A stretch of DNA of 64,000 bases from Burkholderiaceae bacterium (GCA_016790575.1 JAEUOU010000002.1:62001-126000); one strand, 5' to 3'; positions 8,240 to 17,250 are shown, numbered from the stretch's first letter. Numbers and translations: made by a program. The notes: a model not told the origin generated them from the sequence alone.

Positions 8240-11200
8240 TCAAGCGGACTCCCGCCGTACCTTGAACCAGGCGGCGTACATGGCCGGCAAGGCCAGCAGG
8301 GTCAGGATGGTGGCGACCACCAGCCCTCCCATGATGGCCACCGCCATCGGCCCCCAGAACACGCTGCGCGACAACGGGATCATCGCCAGCACCGCGGCCG
8401 CCGCCGTCAGCACAATCGGGCGCAGGCGGCGCACGGCCGATTCGACGATGGCCTCCCAGGCGGGCACCCCGCGGGCACGGTCCTGCTCGATCTGGTCGAT
8501 CAGAATGACCGAATTGCGCTGGATCATGCCCATCAGCGCGATCACCCCCAGCAACGCGACAAAGCCGAACGGTCGATCGAGCAACAGCAATGCGGCGGCA
8601 ACGCCGGCAATGCCCAGGGGCCCGGTCAGGAAAACCAGCATGGCCCGGCTGAAGCTGTGCAACTGCAACATCAGCAGCGTGAAAGTGATGAACAGCATGA
8701 TCGGCAGTCCGACCACAATCGATGCCGAGCCCTTGGAACTCTCTTCGACAGCGCCCGCCACCTCGATCCGGTAGCCCGGCCCCTGGCGAGCCCAGTTTGC
8801 CTCCAGCGCGCGCAAAGCGGGCAGGAGCTCATTGGTCACCGTGGCGCCTTGCAAGCCTTCGACCACTTCGCTTTGCACGGTGATGGCAAACTCCCGGCCT
8901 TCACGCCAGATCACCCCCGGCTCCCAGGTGAAGGAAACCTTGGCAATCTGGGTCAGGGGAATGGCGCGTCCCGTCGCGGTCGGCAGGTACGCATTGCCCA
9001 GATCGGACAGGGTGTCGCGTTCCGATTCCGGCTGGCGCAGGACGATTTCGATCAGACGGTCGCCTTCGCGGTATTGCCCGACCGTTGCGCCGCTGAGCTG
9101 CACCCGCGACGCCTGCGCAATGGACTGGCTGGAAACCCCCAGCGCACGCGCCTTGGCCTGGTCGATCTCCAGGCGGAGGACCTTGACCGATTCATTCCAG
9201 TTGTCGTTGACACCCCGGGTATTGGGGCTGCCGCGCATGGCCAGCTTGACCTCGTCGGCCCGCTCCCGCAGGACCTGGGGGTCCGGCCCGACGACCCTGA
9301 ACTGCACCGGATACGGCACTGGCGGCCCGTTGGGCAGAAGTTTCACCCGTCCCCTCACCTCCGGAAACTCCTGCCCCAGCACGGCGGGCAGGCTTTGGCG
9401 AATGCGCTCCCGGGCCCGCAGGTCCGACGGCATCACGATCAGCTGAGAAGCATTCGTCTGGGGAAAAATCTGGTCCAGCGGCAGGTAAAACCGCGGCACG
9501 CCCGAGCCTACCCATTGACTGACCGACACCACGCCGGGCTCAGCGCGCAGGCGGCTTTCCACACGCCGGGCCACCTCCTCATTGGCCGCAAATGCGGTGC
9601 CCTCCGGAAACCACAGGTCGACCAGTATTTCGGGCCGGCTCGAATCGGGAAAGAACTGCTGCTGCACCTTGCCCATGCCCGCGATACCGAGCACAAAGGT
9701 CAGCACCGTCGCGCCAATGGTGATCCAGCGGTGCTGCACACACCAGTCCACGGTCCGTCGAAAAATCCGGTAGAACGGGCTATCGAACACCTCGTGCAAC
9801 TGCGCGCCGGCAGACGCATCGGTGACGTGGGGCGGATGCCGAAGCAACCGGGTCCCCAGGTAGGGCACAAAATAGACCGAGACCACCCAGCTGATGACCA
9901 GGGCGATGACCGTGACCGCAAAAATCGCAAAGGTGTATTCGCCGGTGGTCGACCGGGCCAGACCGATCGGCAGGAAACCGGCCGCGGTGATCAGGGTGCC
10001 CGTCAACATCGGCATCGCCGTGATTTCGTAGGCAAAGGTCGCGGCACGCACCTTGTCATAACCCTCTTCCATCTTGCGAACCATCATTTCGACCGCAATG
10101 ATCGCGTCGTCCACCAGCAAACCCAGGGCGATGATCAGCGAACCCAGCGATATCTTGTGCAGGCCGATCCCCCAGTAATGCATGGCCAGAAAGGTCATTG
10201 CCAGCACCAGGGGAATGGTGATGCCCACCACCAGACCCGGACGCAGGTCCAGCGTCCAGCGGCGCCACAGGGGACGAACCCCCTCGCGCCGGTGCAGACC
10301 CAGCGCCAGCAGGCTCACGCCCAATACGATCGCCACCGCCTCGATCAATACCTTGACGAATTCGTTGACCGAACTGGCCACCGCGCGAGGCTGGTCCTGG
10401 ATCTGCGACAGCTGCACACCCGCCGGCAAGGAGGTGTCCAGCTCCCGGACGGCCACCGCCAGCGCCTTGCCCAGGGCAATGATGTCGCCCCCTTTGGTCA
10501 TGGACACGCCCAGCGCTATGACCTCATGGCCATCGTGACGTACCTTGACCACCGGCGGGTCGACGTAACCGCGCCGGATCGTGGCAATGTCGCCCAGCCG
10601 CAATTGCGCGCCGGAGGCTCCCCGAATCGGCATGGCCCGCAGTTCATCGGGGGAGCGGAAGGCGCCGCCCACCCGGACCTGCACCGAATCCGCGGGGGTC
10701 TGCAGCACACCGGCGGACTCCACCGCGTTCTGCTGGCCCAACTGGGCGAGCACCGCGTTCATGTCCAGCCCCAGCTGCGCAAGCCGCTGCTGGCTTACCT
10801 CGATGAACAGCTTTTCGTCCTGGACACCAAACAGCTCCACCTTGGCCACATCGGGTACCCGCAGCAGGCGCTGGCGTACGGTGTCGGCAAAGTCGCGCTG
10901 CTCGGCATGGCTGAAGCCATCGGCCCGCAAGGCATAGATCACGCCGTAGACGTCGCCAAAATCGTCGTTGAAAAACGGACCGACCACCCCTTGCGGCAGC
11001 GTACCCCGCATGTCGCCGACCTTCTTGCGCACGGAATACCAGACGTTGGGCACATCGGCCGGACGGGAAGAGTCCTTGATCTGGAAAATCACCTGGGACT
11101 CACCGGGCTTGGAATAGCTGCGAATCTTGTCGGCGTAAGGCACCTCCTGCAAGGTGCGCTCGATCTTGTCGGTAACCTGTTCAGCCACCTGCTGCGCGGT

Positions 11201-11389
11201 GGCGCCGGGCCAGTAGGTGCGCACCACCATGGCGCGAAAGGTGAACGGGGGGTCTTCGTCCTGGCCGAGCTGGAAATACGCCGCGACCCCCAGCAGCATC
11301 AGCACCACCATCAGGAATCGGGTCAGTTCGGCATGCTCCAGCGCCCAGCGCGAGAGGTTGAAACCGGCTTTGGGTTCGACTGCGTTCAT
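8240..11389 (-). CDS. RND-family efflux permease
   Basis: About 1049 residues from the ATG at 11389 (MNAVEPKAGFNLSRWALEH). A GTG three codons upstream overlaps the stop of the adaptor gene and is an alternative. The protein has the inner-membrane RND plan: one TM helix near 25-45, a first periplasmic porter domain (RTYWPGATAQQVAEQVT), a TM block with the proton-relay stretch GLLVDDAIIAVEMM, a second porter domain, and a second TM block (FVALLGVIALMGMIQRN). It belongs to the acriflavin-resistance/CusA-like group that expels hydrophobic compounds by proton antiport. It is translationally coupled to the adaptor gene. No outer-membrane channel gene is present here. Confidence 0.9.
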   Translation of the reverse strand: MNAVEPKAGFNLSRWALEHAELTRFLMVVLMLLGVAAYFQLGQDEDPPFTFRAMVVRTYWPGATAQQVAEQVTDKIERTLQEVPYADKIRSYSKPGESQVIFQIKDSSRPADVPNVWYSVRKKVGDMRGTLPQGVVGPFFNDDFGDVYGVIYALRADGFSHAEQRDFADTVRQRLLRVPDVAKVELFGVQDEKLFIEVSQQRLAQLGLDMNAVLAQLGQQNAVESAGVLQTPADSVQVRVGGAFRSPDELRAMPIRGASGAQLRLGDIATIRRGYVDPPVVKVRHDGHEVIALGVSMTKGGDIIALGKALAVAVRELDTSLPAGVQLSQIQDQPRAVASSVNEFVKVLIEAVAIVLGVSLLALGLHRREGVRPLWRRWTLDLRPGLVVGITIPLVLAMTFLAMHYWGIGLHKISLGSLIIALGLLVDDAIIAVEMMVRKMEEGYDKVRAATFAYEITAMPMLTGTLITAAGFLPIGLARSTTGEYTFAIFAVTVIALVISWVVSVYFVPYLGTRLLRHPPHVTDASAGAQLHEVFDSPFYRIFRRTVDWCVQHRWITIGATVLTFVLGIAGMGKVQQQFFPDSSRPEILVDLWFPEGTAFAANEEVARRVESRLRAEPGVVSVSQWVGSGVPRFYLPLDQIFPQTNASQLIVMPSDLRARERIRQSLPAVLGQEFPEVRGRVKLLPNGPPVPYPVQFRVVGPDPQVLRERADEVKLAMRGSPNTRGVNDNWNESVKVLRLEIDQAKARALGVSSQSIAQASRVQLSGATVGQYREGDRLIEIVLRQPESERDTLSDLGNAYLPTATGRAIPLTQIAKVSFTWEPGVIWREGREFAITVQSEVVEGLQGATVTNELLPALRALEANWARQGPGYRIEVAGAVEESSKGSASIVVGLPIMLFITFTLLMLQLHSFSRAMLVFLTGPLGIAGVAAALLLLDRPFGFVALLGVIALMGMIQRNSVILIDQIEQDRARGVPAWEAIVESAVRRLRPIVLTAAAAVLAMIPLSRSVFWGPMAVAIMGGLVVATILTLLALPAMYAAWFKVRRESA

Positions 11390-11394
11390 GACGC

Positions 11395-12612
11395 TCACCG
11401 CTTCGCCGAGGCTGCCGGGGAGGCGCCATCAGATACTTTTTCGATAGCAGAAGAAGACCTTTCTGCGCTGGGTATCGGCTGTTTCTCCTTATAGACGGTC
11501 ACTTTCTGCCCCGGCGCCAGCACGTGGACCCCGGCAACGACGACCTGATCGCCGGGTTGCAAACCGCCAGCGACCACCGCCCGGTTGCCGTCTACACCGC
11601 CGATCTGCACCGTGCGCGAGCGCACCGTCGTGTCGGACGGGTCAAAGACCCACACCGCGGTGTCCTTGCCTGCTTGCCACAACGCGCTGGTGGGCAGGCG
11701 GATGGCCTCCGCGCGGGCCCCCTCTCCCGCCCGCTGGGCCACAACCGTCACGGTCGCGCCCAAGGGCGGCAGCCGCTCGCCGGCGATGGCCACCTTCACG
11801 CCAAAGGTCCGGGTCACCGGGTCGGCACTGGCGGCAAGCTCGCGTACGGTGCCCGCCAGCGCCTCACCACCACCCCAGGGACGCACCAGCACCCGCTGGC
11901 CGACCGTAACCGACGCCACCCGGTCCTCGGGCACGGCAAAAACCACATCGCGTGGTCCGTCGAGCGCAAGCCGGACCACCGGCGCACCAGCGGCGACCAC
12001 CTGCCCCACCTCGGCATCCACGGCCGTGACGACCCCCGCCCCGTCCGCAAGCAAACGGGTGTAGACGGCCTGGTTGCCCTGAACCTGCATCTGCGCCTGC
12101 GCCTGCTCCAGTGTGGCCTGGGCCGAGCGCAGCGTGGCTTCACGTCGCTCCAGCTCGGCGCTGCTGATGAAGTTCTGCTCCCGCAAGGCCTTGAAGCGCT
12201 GGAGATCGGCCTGCGCCAGGTCCCGCTGCGTCTGCGCGGCGCGCACCTGCGCCTGCGCCGCGGTGGAGGCCAGCTGAAGATCCTGCGGATCGAGCTGGGC
12301 CAGCAACTGGCCGGCCCGCACCCGTTGTCCGGGCTCGGCGGGTCGGGCCGTCAACTTCCCCCCGACCCGAAACGACAGGCGGGACTCCACCCGGGCGCGG
12401 ACTTCGCCCGCATATTCGGTGCTGGTGGACACGGCCTCCGGCGCCACGGTCATCAGCTTGACCGAACGGACCGGGTCCGGCTGCGGCGCCGGACGGCTGC
12501 AGGCGCCCAGCGCGATGGCGACTGCCACACCCACGGCGGGGATGGCAAGACGGCGGAACGTCCGAGCCGTGGCAACGGCAGAGTGACGGGTTGGAAACGG
12601 CAACGGACCCAT
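11395..12612 (-). CDS. RND efflux periplasmic adaptor (membrane fusion protein)
   Basis: 405 residues from MGPLPFPTRHSAVATA. A lipoprotein-type signal (VAVAIALGACSRP) puts the lipobox cysteine near residue 38. The barrel-sandwich and coiled-coil regions follow (SFRVGGKLTARPAEPGQRVRAG, then a Gln/Ala-rich alpha-hairpin), and then the beta-barrel and membrane-proximal domains. It bridges the permease to an outer-membrane channel. The last ~30 residues are atypical: residues 375-394 are encoded by a copy of the dispersed repeat read from its reverse strand (KEKQPIPSAERSSSAIEK). Its stop overlaps the permease start region. A TetR-type operator-like palindrome lies just upstream. Confidence 0.9.
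   Translation of the reverse strand: MGPLPFPTRHSAVATARTFRRLAIPAVGVAVAIALGACSRPAPQPDPVRSVKLMTVAPEAVSTSTEYAGEVRARVESRLSFRVGGKLTARPAEPGQRVRAGQLLAQLDPQDLQLASTAAQAQVRAAQTQRDLAQADLQRFKALREQNFISSAELERREATLRSAQATLEQAQAQMQVQGNQAVYTRLLADGAGVVTAVDAEVGQVVAAGAPVVRLALDGPRDVVFAVPEDRVASVTVGQRVLVRPWGGGEALAGTVRELAASADPVTRTFGVKVAIAGERLPPLGATVTVVAQRAGEGARAEAIRLPTSALWQAGKDTAVWVFDPSDTTVRSRTVQIGGVDGNRAVVAGGLQPGDQVVVAGVHVLAPGQKVTVYKEKQPIPSAERSSSAIEKVSDGASPAASAKR
11433..11488 (+). repeat. Dispersed repeat copy A, inside the RND adaptor gene (antisense)
   Basis: Contains GATAGCAGAAGAAGACC followed by TTTCTGCGCTGGGTA, matching the family core with a few substitutions. It encodes part of the C-terminal tail of the adaptor in the opposite strand without a stop. 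Confidence 0.8.
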
Positions 12613-12631
12613 GGCAGCGCCTTTATTAATG

Positions 12632-12645
12632 ACTGACTGGTTAGT
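12632..12645. promoter_or_regulatory. Operator-like palindrome upstream of the efflux genes
   Basis: ACTGACTGGTTAGT is an imperfect inverted repeat, 20 bases before the adaptor ATG (minus) and 22 before hpnC (plus). It resembles sites bound by TetR-family efflux repressors, whose gene is not in the window. Binding is inference. Confidence 0.4.
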
Positions 12646-12667
12646 AATCTACTGAAGTGCCTGATCC

Positions 12668-13597
12668 ATGTCAAGCGACAATGTCGATGTGAAACACACC
12701 GAGTCCGCCGCCCCGCTCCGCAGTCCCGGCTCAGGCCAGGCCGGGGACGGCGCCGGTGCGCCCACCCCGTTGCCCCCTGCGGTGACCCATTACGAGAACT
12801 TCCCGGTTGCCTCCTGGCTGTGCCCGGCGCCCTTGCGCGCCCCGATTGCCGCGATCTATCACTTTGCCCGCAGCGCCGACGACCTTGCCGATGAAGGCGA
12901 CGCCACGGCCCAGGAGCGCCTGCAGGCACTTGGCAGTCTGCGCCAGGCGCTGGACGACCAGTTGCAGGGCCGCCCGGTCATGCCACGCTGGGCAAGCCTG
13001 CTGGCGCCCCTGGGCGAGGCGGTGAACCGGCACGCCTTGCCGCATGGACTGTTCACCGACCTTCTGGATGCCTTTGAGCAGGACATCCGCCGCACCGATG
13101 CCGGCCAGGGCTATGCCGACCTGGCCGATCTGCTGGACTATTGCCGCCGCTCGGCCAACCCGGTGGGCCGCCTCCTGCTGCACCTGTACGGCGTGCGCGA
13201 CGAACGGGCGCTGGAGGCCAGTGACGCGATCTGCACGGCGCTGCAGCTGATCAATTTCTGGCAGGACCTCAGCGTCGACCTGTCCCGCGGCCGGTTTTAC
13301 CTGCCGCAGGACCGCTGCGCGGCGCTGGGAATCGACCCGCGTCAGCCTGCGAGCGCCGAAAACGCTTCGCTATTGATAGCAGAATGTGACCTTTTCACGC
13401 TGGGTATGATGCAAAAAGGCCAAAATCTGGTCCATCAGGTGCCCGGACGGGCCGGCTGGGAGCTTCGCCTGGTTGTCCAGGGGGGTCTGCGGGTGCTGGA
13501 GAAGGTTCGCCGCCTCGGTCCGGGGGTACTGGCGCGGCGCCCGCGCCTGCACTGGTGGGACGCGCCCTTGCTCGTCTGGCGCGCCCTGTGGATGTAG
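12668..13597 (+). CDS. hpnC: Squalene synthase-like protein HpnC (hydroxysqualene synthase)
   Basis: 309 residues from the ATG at 12668. After a ~40-residue Pro/Gly/Ala-rich N-terminus come the trans-isoprenyl-diphosphate synthase motifs: HFARSADDLADEGD near residue 65 and QLINFWQDLSVDLSRGRFYLP near 195. In the HpnCDE pathway, HpnD makes presqualene diphosphate from two farnesyl diphosphates, HpnC converts it to hydroxysqualene and HpnE reduces that to squalene. Residues 234-253 (LLIAECDLFTLGMMQKGQ region) are encoded by a copy of the dispersed repeat read in the sense direction, yet the flanking conserved segment (VPGRAGWELRLVVQGG) is intact. It is first in the hpnCDE operon, 39 bases before hpnD. 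Confidence 0.93.
   Translation: MSSDNVDVKHTESAAPLRSPGSGQAGDGAGAPTPLPPAVTHYENFPVASWLCPAPLRAPIAAIYHFARSADDLADEGDATAQERLQALGSLRQALDDQLQGRPVMPRWASLLAPLGEAVNRHALPHGLFTDLLDAFEQDIRRTDAGQGYADLADLLDYCRRSANPVGRLLLHLYGVRDERALEASDAICTALQLINFWQDLSVDLSRGRFYLPQDRCAALGIDPRQPASAENASLLIAECDLFTLGMMQKGQNLVHQVPGRAGWELRLVVQGGLRVLEKVRRLGPGVLARRPRLHWWDAPLLVWRALWM
13369..13426 (+). repeat. Dispersed repeat copy B, inside hpnC (sense)
   Basis: Starts with the small palindrome GCTATTGATAGC. GAATGTGACC and TTTTCACGCTGGGTA follow. It lies in frame in hpnC codons 234-253. Confidence 0.85.
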
Positions 13598-13636
13598 GGC
13601 CGCCGCCGCGATGGGACAATCGGCGCCGACCGAACC

Positions 13637-14476
13637 ATGACTCCGCAAGACTACGTCCAGCAAAAGGCCGCCGCCTCCGGCAGCAGCTTCTACTACGCCT
13701 TCCTGTTCCTGCCGCCGCCCCGCCGCGCGGCCATCACCGCTTTTTACGCCTTTTGCCGCGAGGTGGACGACGTGGTCGACGACGTGCAGGACCCGGGGGT
13801 TGCCGCCACCAAACTGGCCTGGTGGCAGTCCGAGGTCGACCGCGCCTGGCGTGGCCAGGCCAGTCATCCGGCCCTGCTGGCACTGATGCCCCATGCCCCC
13901 ACCTACGGGATCGAGCTCCGGCATCTGCAGGCGGTGATCGAGGGCTGCCGCATGGACCTGGAGCAGACGCGCTATCTCGATTTCGTCTCACTGAAGCGGT
14001 ACTGCCACCTGGTTGCCGGGGTGGTGGGGGAAGTGTCGGCCCGGATCTTCGGCCAGATCGATCCGGCCACCACGCAGTACGCCCACACGCTGGGGCTGGC
14101 GTTCCAGCTGACAAACATCGTGCGGGACGTCGGCGAGGACGCGGGCCGCGGCCGGATCTATCTGCCCATCGACGAATTGCAGCGCTTCGACGTCAAAGCC
14201 CACGAAGTGCTCAAACGCCAGTATTCGGACCGTTTCGAGGCGCTGATGCAGTTTCAGGCGACACGGGCCCATGCACTGTATGACGAGGCGCTGGCCCTGC
14301 TGCCCGCCGCCGACCGGCGCAGCCAGAAGCCGGGCCTGATGATGGCCAGCATCTACCGCACCTTGCTGCGCGAGATCGAACACGAGCGTTTTCAGGTCCT
14401 GCACCAGCGCGTCGCGCTGACGCCGCTGCGCAAACTGTGGCTGGCCTGGAAGGTGCAGGCGCTGGGGCGGATGTGA
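13637..14476 (+). CDS. hpnD: Presqualene diphosphate synthase HpnD
   Basis: 279 residues from MTPQDYVQQKAAASGSSFYYAF. Both aspartate-rich motifs of the squalene/phytoene synthase fold are seen: FCREVDDVVDD near residue 40 and FQLTNIVRDVGEDAGRGRIYLP near 155. It condenses two farnesyl diphosphates to presqualene diphosphate. Its stop overlaps the GTG start of hpnE (GTGA), so the two are translationally coupled. Confidence 0.94.
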   Translation: MTPQDYVQQKAAASGSSFYYAFLFLPPPRRAAITAFYAFCREVDDVVDDVQDPGVAATKLAWWQSEVDRAWRGQASHPALLALMPHAPTYGIELRHLQAVIEGCRMDLEQTRYLDFVSLKRYCHLVAGVVGEVSARIFGQIDPATTQYAHTLGLAFQLTNIVRDVGEDAGRGRIYLPIDELQRFDVKAHEVLKRQYSDRFEALMQFQATRAHALYDEALALLPAADRRSQKPGLMMASIYRTLLREIEHERFQVLHQRVALTPLRKLWLAWKVQALGRM

Positions 14477-15798
14477 GCGGAAACAACCGGCGAAATCACA
14501 TCGCCGTGGTGGGCGCCGGCTGGGCGGGTCTGGCAGCGGCCATAGCCGCCCACGAGGCCGGGCAGGCCATCACCGTGTTCGAGGCCGCCCGCAGTCCCGG
14601 CGGGCGCGCGCGAACAGTTCAGCACCACCATTCGCAAGCCCCGACCGCGGCCCTGGACAACGGCCAGCACATCCTGATTGGCGCCTATACCGAAACGCTG
14701 GCACTGATGCGCCGGGTCGGCGTCGATCCGGATCAGGTCCTGCTGCGCTTGCCCCTGGCACTGGTCGATGCACGTGGCCAAGGCCTGGCTCTGCCGGACC
14801 TGCCGCCGCCCTGGGATGCCCTGGTCGGAATCGCCCGAACGCGCGGATGGTCCTGGTCCGAACGTCTGGCGCTGCTGCGGCGCGCCCTGGACTGGCGCCT
14901 GGGCGGTTTCACCTGTTCGCCGGGGGATACCGTCGCCGACCTGTGCCACGGTTTGCCCGCGCGGCTGTGGGACGATTTCATCGAACCACTGTGTGTTTCC
15001 GCCCTCAACACCCCCGGCGACCAGGCCAGCGGCGAGGTTTTCCTGCGGGTGTTGCGCGACGCCCTGTTTGGCGGCCGGGGCGGCTCCCACCTGCTGCTGC
15101 CACGGACCGACCTGGGCGGCCTGCTTCCCGATGCGGCCCTGGCGTGGCTGCGCGCGCGGGGCGCCTCGGTCCACCTGGGCCGGCGCGTGCAGTCGCTGTG
15201 CGCGGCCCGGAACACTGCCTGGGAAATCGATGGCGAACCCTTTGATGTCGTGGTGCTTGCGACTCCCGCCTGGGATGCTGCGCGCCTGTGCCGTCAGGCC
15301 GCCGAGTCGCGCCCTGACGGCGGTGCAGCGGCCCGCCTGCGCGCCTGGTCCGAACAGGCCCGTGCCCTCACCCATACCGCCATCACCACGGTCTACGCCC
15401 TGGGGTCGACGCCCTTGGCGCGGCCGATGCTGGCGCTGCGCGCGGCGCCCGGCGCCCCCGCGCAATTCGTGTTCGACCGCGGCCAACTGGGCGGTCCGAG
15501 CGGCATGCTGGCCTTTGTGGTCAGCGCCAGCGCAGGCGAGCGCACGGTTCTGGCCGCGCAGGTCACGCAACAGGCCCGCGATCAACTGGGTCAGGCCATC
15601 CGGCCGGTGCAGGTGCTGTGCGAGCGGCGGGCAACCTTCGCCTGCACCCCGGGCCTGCAGCGGCCCGCGACCGCCGTGGCGCCGGCGCTGTGGGCCGCCG
15701 GTGACTTTGTGGCCGGACCTTATCCCGCCACCCTGGAAGGCGCGGTGCGCAGTGGCCTGGCCGCCGGCCGGGCCGCGTCCGGGCGCGAGCGCCCGTAA
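14473..15798 (+). CDS. hpnE: Hydroxysqualene dehydroxylase HpnE, FAD-dependent
   Basis: 441 residues from the GTG at 14473, which overlaps the hpnD stop. An upstream ATG in the same frame at 14437 lies inside hpnD and is less likely. The N-terminus holds the FAD dinucleotide fold (IAVVGAGWAGLAAAIAAHEAG) followed by ARSPGGRA, and a C-terminal FAD-contact segment (LWAAGDFVAGPYPATLEGAVRSG). It reduces hydroxysqualene to squalene, completing the HpnCDE route. Its last 79 bases overlap the 3' end of the convergent EamA transporter gene. No squalene-hopene cyclase is in this window. Confidence 0.93.
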   Translation: MSGNNRRNHIAVVGAGWAGLAAAIAAHEAGQAITVFEAARSPGGRARTVQHHHSQAPTAALDNGQHILIGAYTETLALMRRVGVDPDQVLLRLPLALVDARGQGLALPDLPPPWDALVGIARTRGWSWSERLALLRRALDWRLGGFTCSPGDTVADLCHGLPARLWDDFIEPLCVSALNTPGDQASGEVFLRVLRDALFGGRGGSHLLLPRTDLGGLLPDAALAWLRARGASVHLGRRVQSLCAARNTAWEIDGEPFDVVVLATPAWDAARLCRQAAESRPDGGAAARLRAWSEQARALTHTAITTVYALGSTPLARPMLALRAAPGAPAQFVFDRGQLGGPSGMLAFVVSASAGERTVLAAQVTQQARDQLGQAIRPVQVLCERRATFACTPGLQRPATAVAPALWAAGDFVAGPYPATLEGAVRSGLAAGRAASGRERP

Positions 15799-16676
15799 AG
15801 AATCAGCGCCAGCGCCGCAAAGATCAGCGGCAACGCGGCCCAGACCCAGCCGGTGAGCAGCTCGCCGCCCACCACCGTCCCCACCAGCAACGCCACCGCC
15901 GGGTTGACAAAGCTGTAGCTGCCGGCCAGCGCCGGCGCGGTGTTCTGCAGCAGCCACAGGTAGGCGTTCAGCGCCACCAGCGTGCCCATCACCAGCAGGT
16001 AGGCCCAGGCCAGCCAGGCGCTGGCGCCCGCCTGCAGCAGCGGCGCGGGCGACTCCAGCGGCGCGGCGACCGCGGCGCACAGCAGCCCGCCGACCAGCCA
16101 CTGCACCCCGGCAGCCATGGCCGGTGCCGGCTGCTCCAGCTTGCGGCTGGCGTAGGAGCCCAGGCTCCAGGCCAGCGGCGCGCCAAAGGCCATCAGGCCC
16201 CCGGCGAGCGTGGTCGAAAAATCCCGCTCCAGCGCCAGCAGCAGCGCGCCCACCACCCCCAGCACCAGCCCGATCCAGCTGGTCACGGGCACCCGTTCGC
16301 CGCCAAGCCGGCTCCACAGGGCCAGCCACATCGGCATGGTGGTGACCACGGTGGCCATCAGGCCCGAGCCGATGCCCGCGCGCTGCGCCAGCACCACCAG
16401 GTTCATGGCCCCGAACACCATCAGCGCGCCCACCAGGGCCGCGTTGCGCCACTGCCGCGCCGTGGGCAGGCACTGACCTTGCGTGCGGGCCCACAGCATC
16501 ATCAGCAGCCCGGCGGTGACGAACCGGCTGGCGTTCAGCCACAGCGGCGGCATCTCCTTGAGCGCCACGCCGATGGCGAAATAGGTGGTGCCCCAGACGA
16601 CATAGACCAGAAACAAGGCCGCTGCCGTGCGGCGGATCAAACCAGAAAAGGAAAAACGGTTGAAAATGATCGACAT
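15720..16676 (-). CDS. EamA/DMT-family exporter (YedA-like)
   Basis: 318 residues from MSIIFNRFSFSGLIRR. About ten hydrophobic helices are arranged as two EamA repeats, with the recognisable start LFLVYVVWGTTYFAIGVALKEMPPL and the second-repeat phrase ALAGSYSFVNPAVALLVG. Such proteins usually export amino acids or small metabolites. It is convergent with hpnE, overlapping it by 79 bases, and divergent from an Lrp-type regulator. The pairing of an exporter with an adjacent divergent Lrp regulator suggests amino-acid-responsive export, but the substrate is unknown. Confidence 0.88.
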   Translation of the reverse strand: MSIIFNRFSFSGLIRRTAAALFLVYVVWGTTYFAIGVALKEMPPLWLNASRFVTAGLLMMLWARTQGQCLPTARQWRNAALVGALMVFGAMNLVVLAQRAGIGSGLMATVVTTMPMWLALWSRLGGERVPVTSWIGLVLGVVGALLLALERDFSTTLAGGLMAFGAPLAWSLGSYASRKLEQPAPAMAAGVQWLVGGLLCAAVAAPLESPAPLLQAGASAWLAWAYLLVMGTLVALNAYLWLLQNTAPALAGSYSFVNPAVALLVGTVVGGELLTGWVWAALPLIFAALALILYGRSRPDAARPAARPLRTAPSRVAG

Positions 16677-16746
16677 GGAAGCTCGATGTCCGTAAATTTT
16701 TCGACGCGATTCGCCGTTCAGTCGATTTTATTCAAAACTCATACCG

Positions 16747-17250
16747 ATGCAAGCAAATATTCAGCTCGACGACATGGATGCCAGAATTCTTTCGGCCATG
16801 AGTGCCGACAGCCGGCGTTCGTACGCCGACGTCGGTGCCGAGGTGGGCCTGTCCACCGCGGCCGTCCACGAGCGGGTGCGCAAGCTGGTCGAGCGCGGCG
16901 TGATCCGGCGCTTTTCGCTCAGCGTGGACCCGATGGCCCTGGGGCTGGCCTTTACCGCGTTTGTGGCGATCCGCAACGACGGCGGCATCCACTGCCGCGA
17001 CGTGGCGCCGCGCCTGCGCGACATGCCCGAGGTGCAGGAACTGCACAGCGTGGCTGGCGAGTACGACTTCCTGGCCAAGATCCGCGTCACGCATCCGCGC
17101 GCGCTGGAGGATGTGCTCTACGCCATCAAGTCCATTCCCGGCGTGGCGCGCACCACCAGCACCGTGGTGCTGAACACCGAATTTGAAGACCGCCCCCTGG
17201 TCCTGGCCCGACCCCACCCTGCCCCGCCGGCCACCGCCGGTGGCGGCTGA
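16747..17250 (+). CDS. Lrp/AsnC-family transcriptional regulator
   Basis: 167 residues from MQANIQLDDMDARILSAMS. An N-terminal winged helix-turn-helix (SYADVGAEVGLSTAAVHERVRKL near residues 27-48) is followed by the RAM ligand-sensing domain (VQELHSVAGEYDFLAKIRV). The final ~15 residues are a Pro/Ala/Gly tail. It is divergent from the EamA exporter with a 70-base shared promoter region and probably controls it. The transglutaminase-like gene begins 11 bases after its stop and may be cotranscribed. Confidence 0.92.
   Translation: MQANIQLDDMDARILSAMSADSRRSYADVGAEVGLSTAAVHERVRKLVERGVIRRFSLSVDPMALGLAFTAFVAIRNDGGIHCRDVAPRLRDMPEVQELHSVAGEYDFLAKIRVTHPRALEDVLYAIKSIPGVARTTSTVVLNTEFEDRPLVLARPHPAPPATAGGG

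Noticed and set aside
6911-11494. 1527-codon plus-strand open frame
   Set aside because: It is the antisense frame of tig and the RND permease; its His/Arg/Gln-rich translation is typical of a shadow of high-GC genes.
14392-16542. 716-codon minus-strand frame over hpnE and the EamA gene
   Set aside because: Only an out-of-frame reading of the real EamA gene plus antisense hpnE; no recognisable domain.
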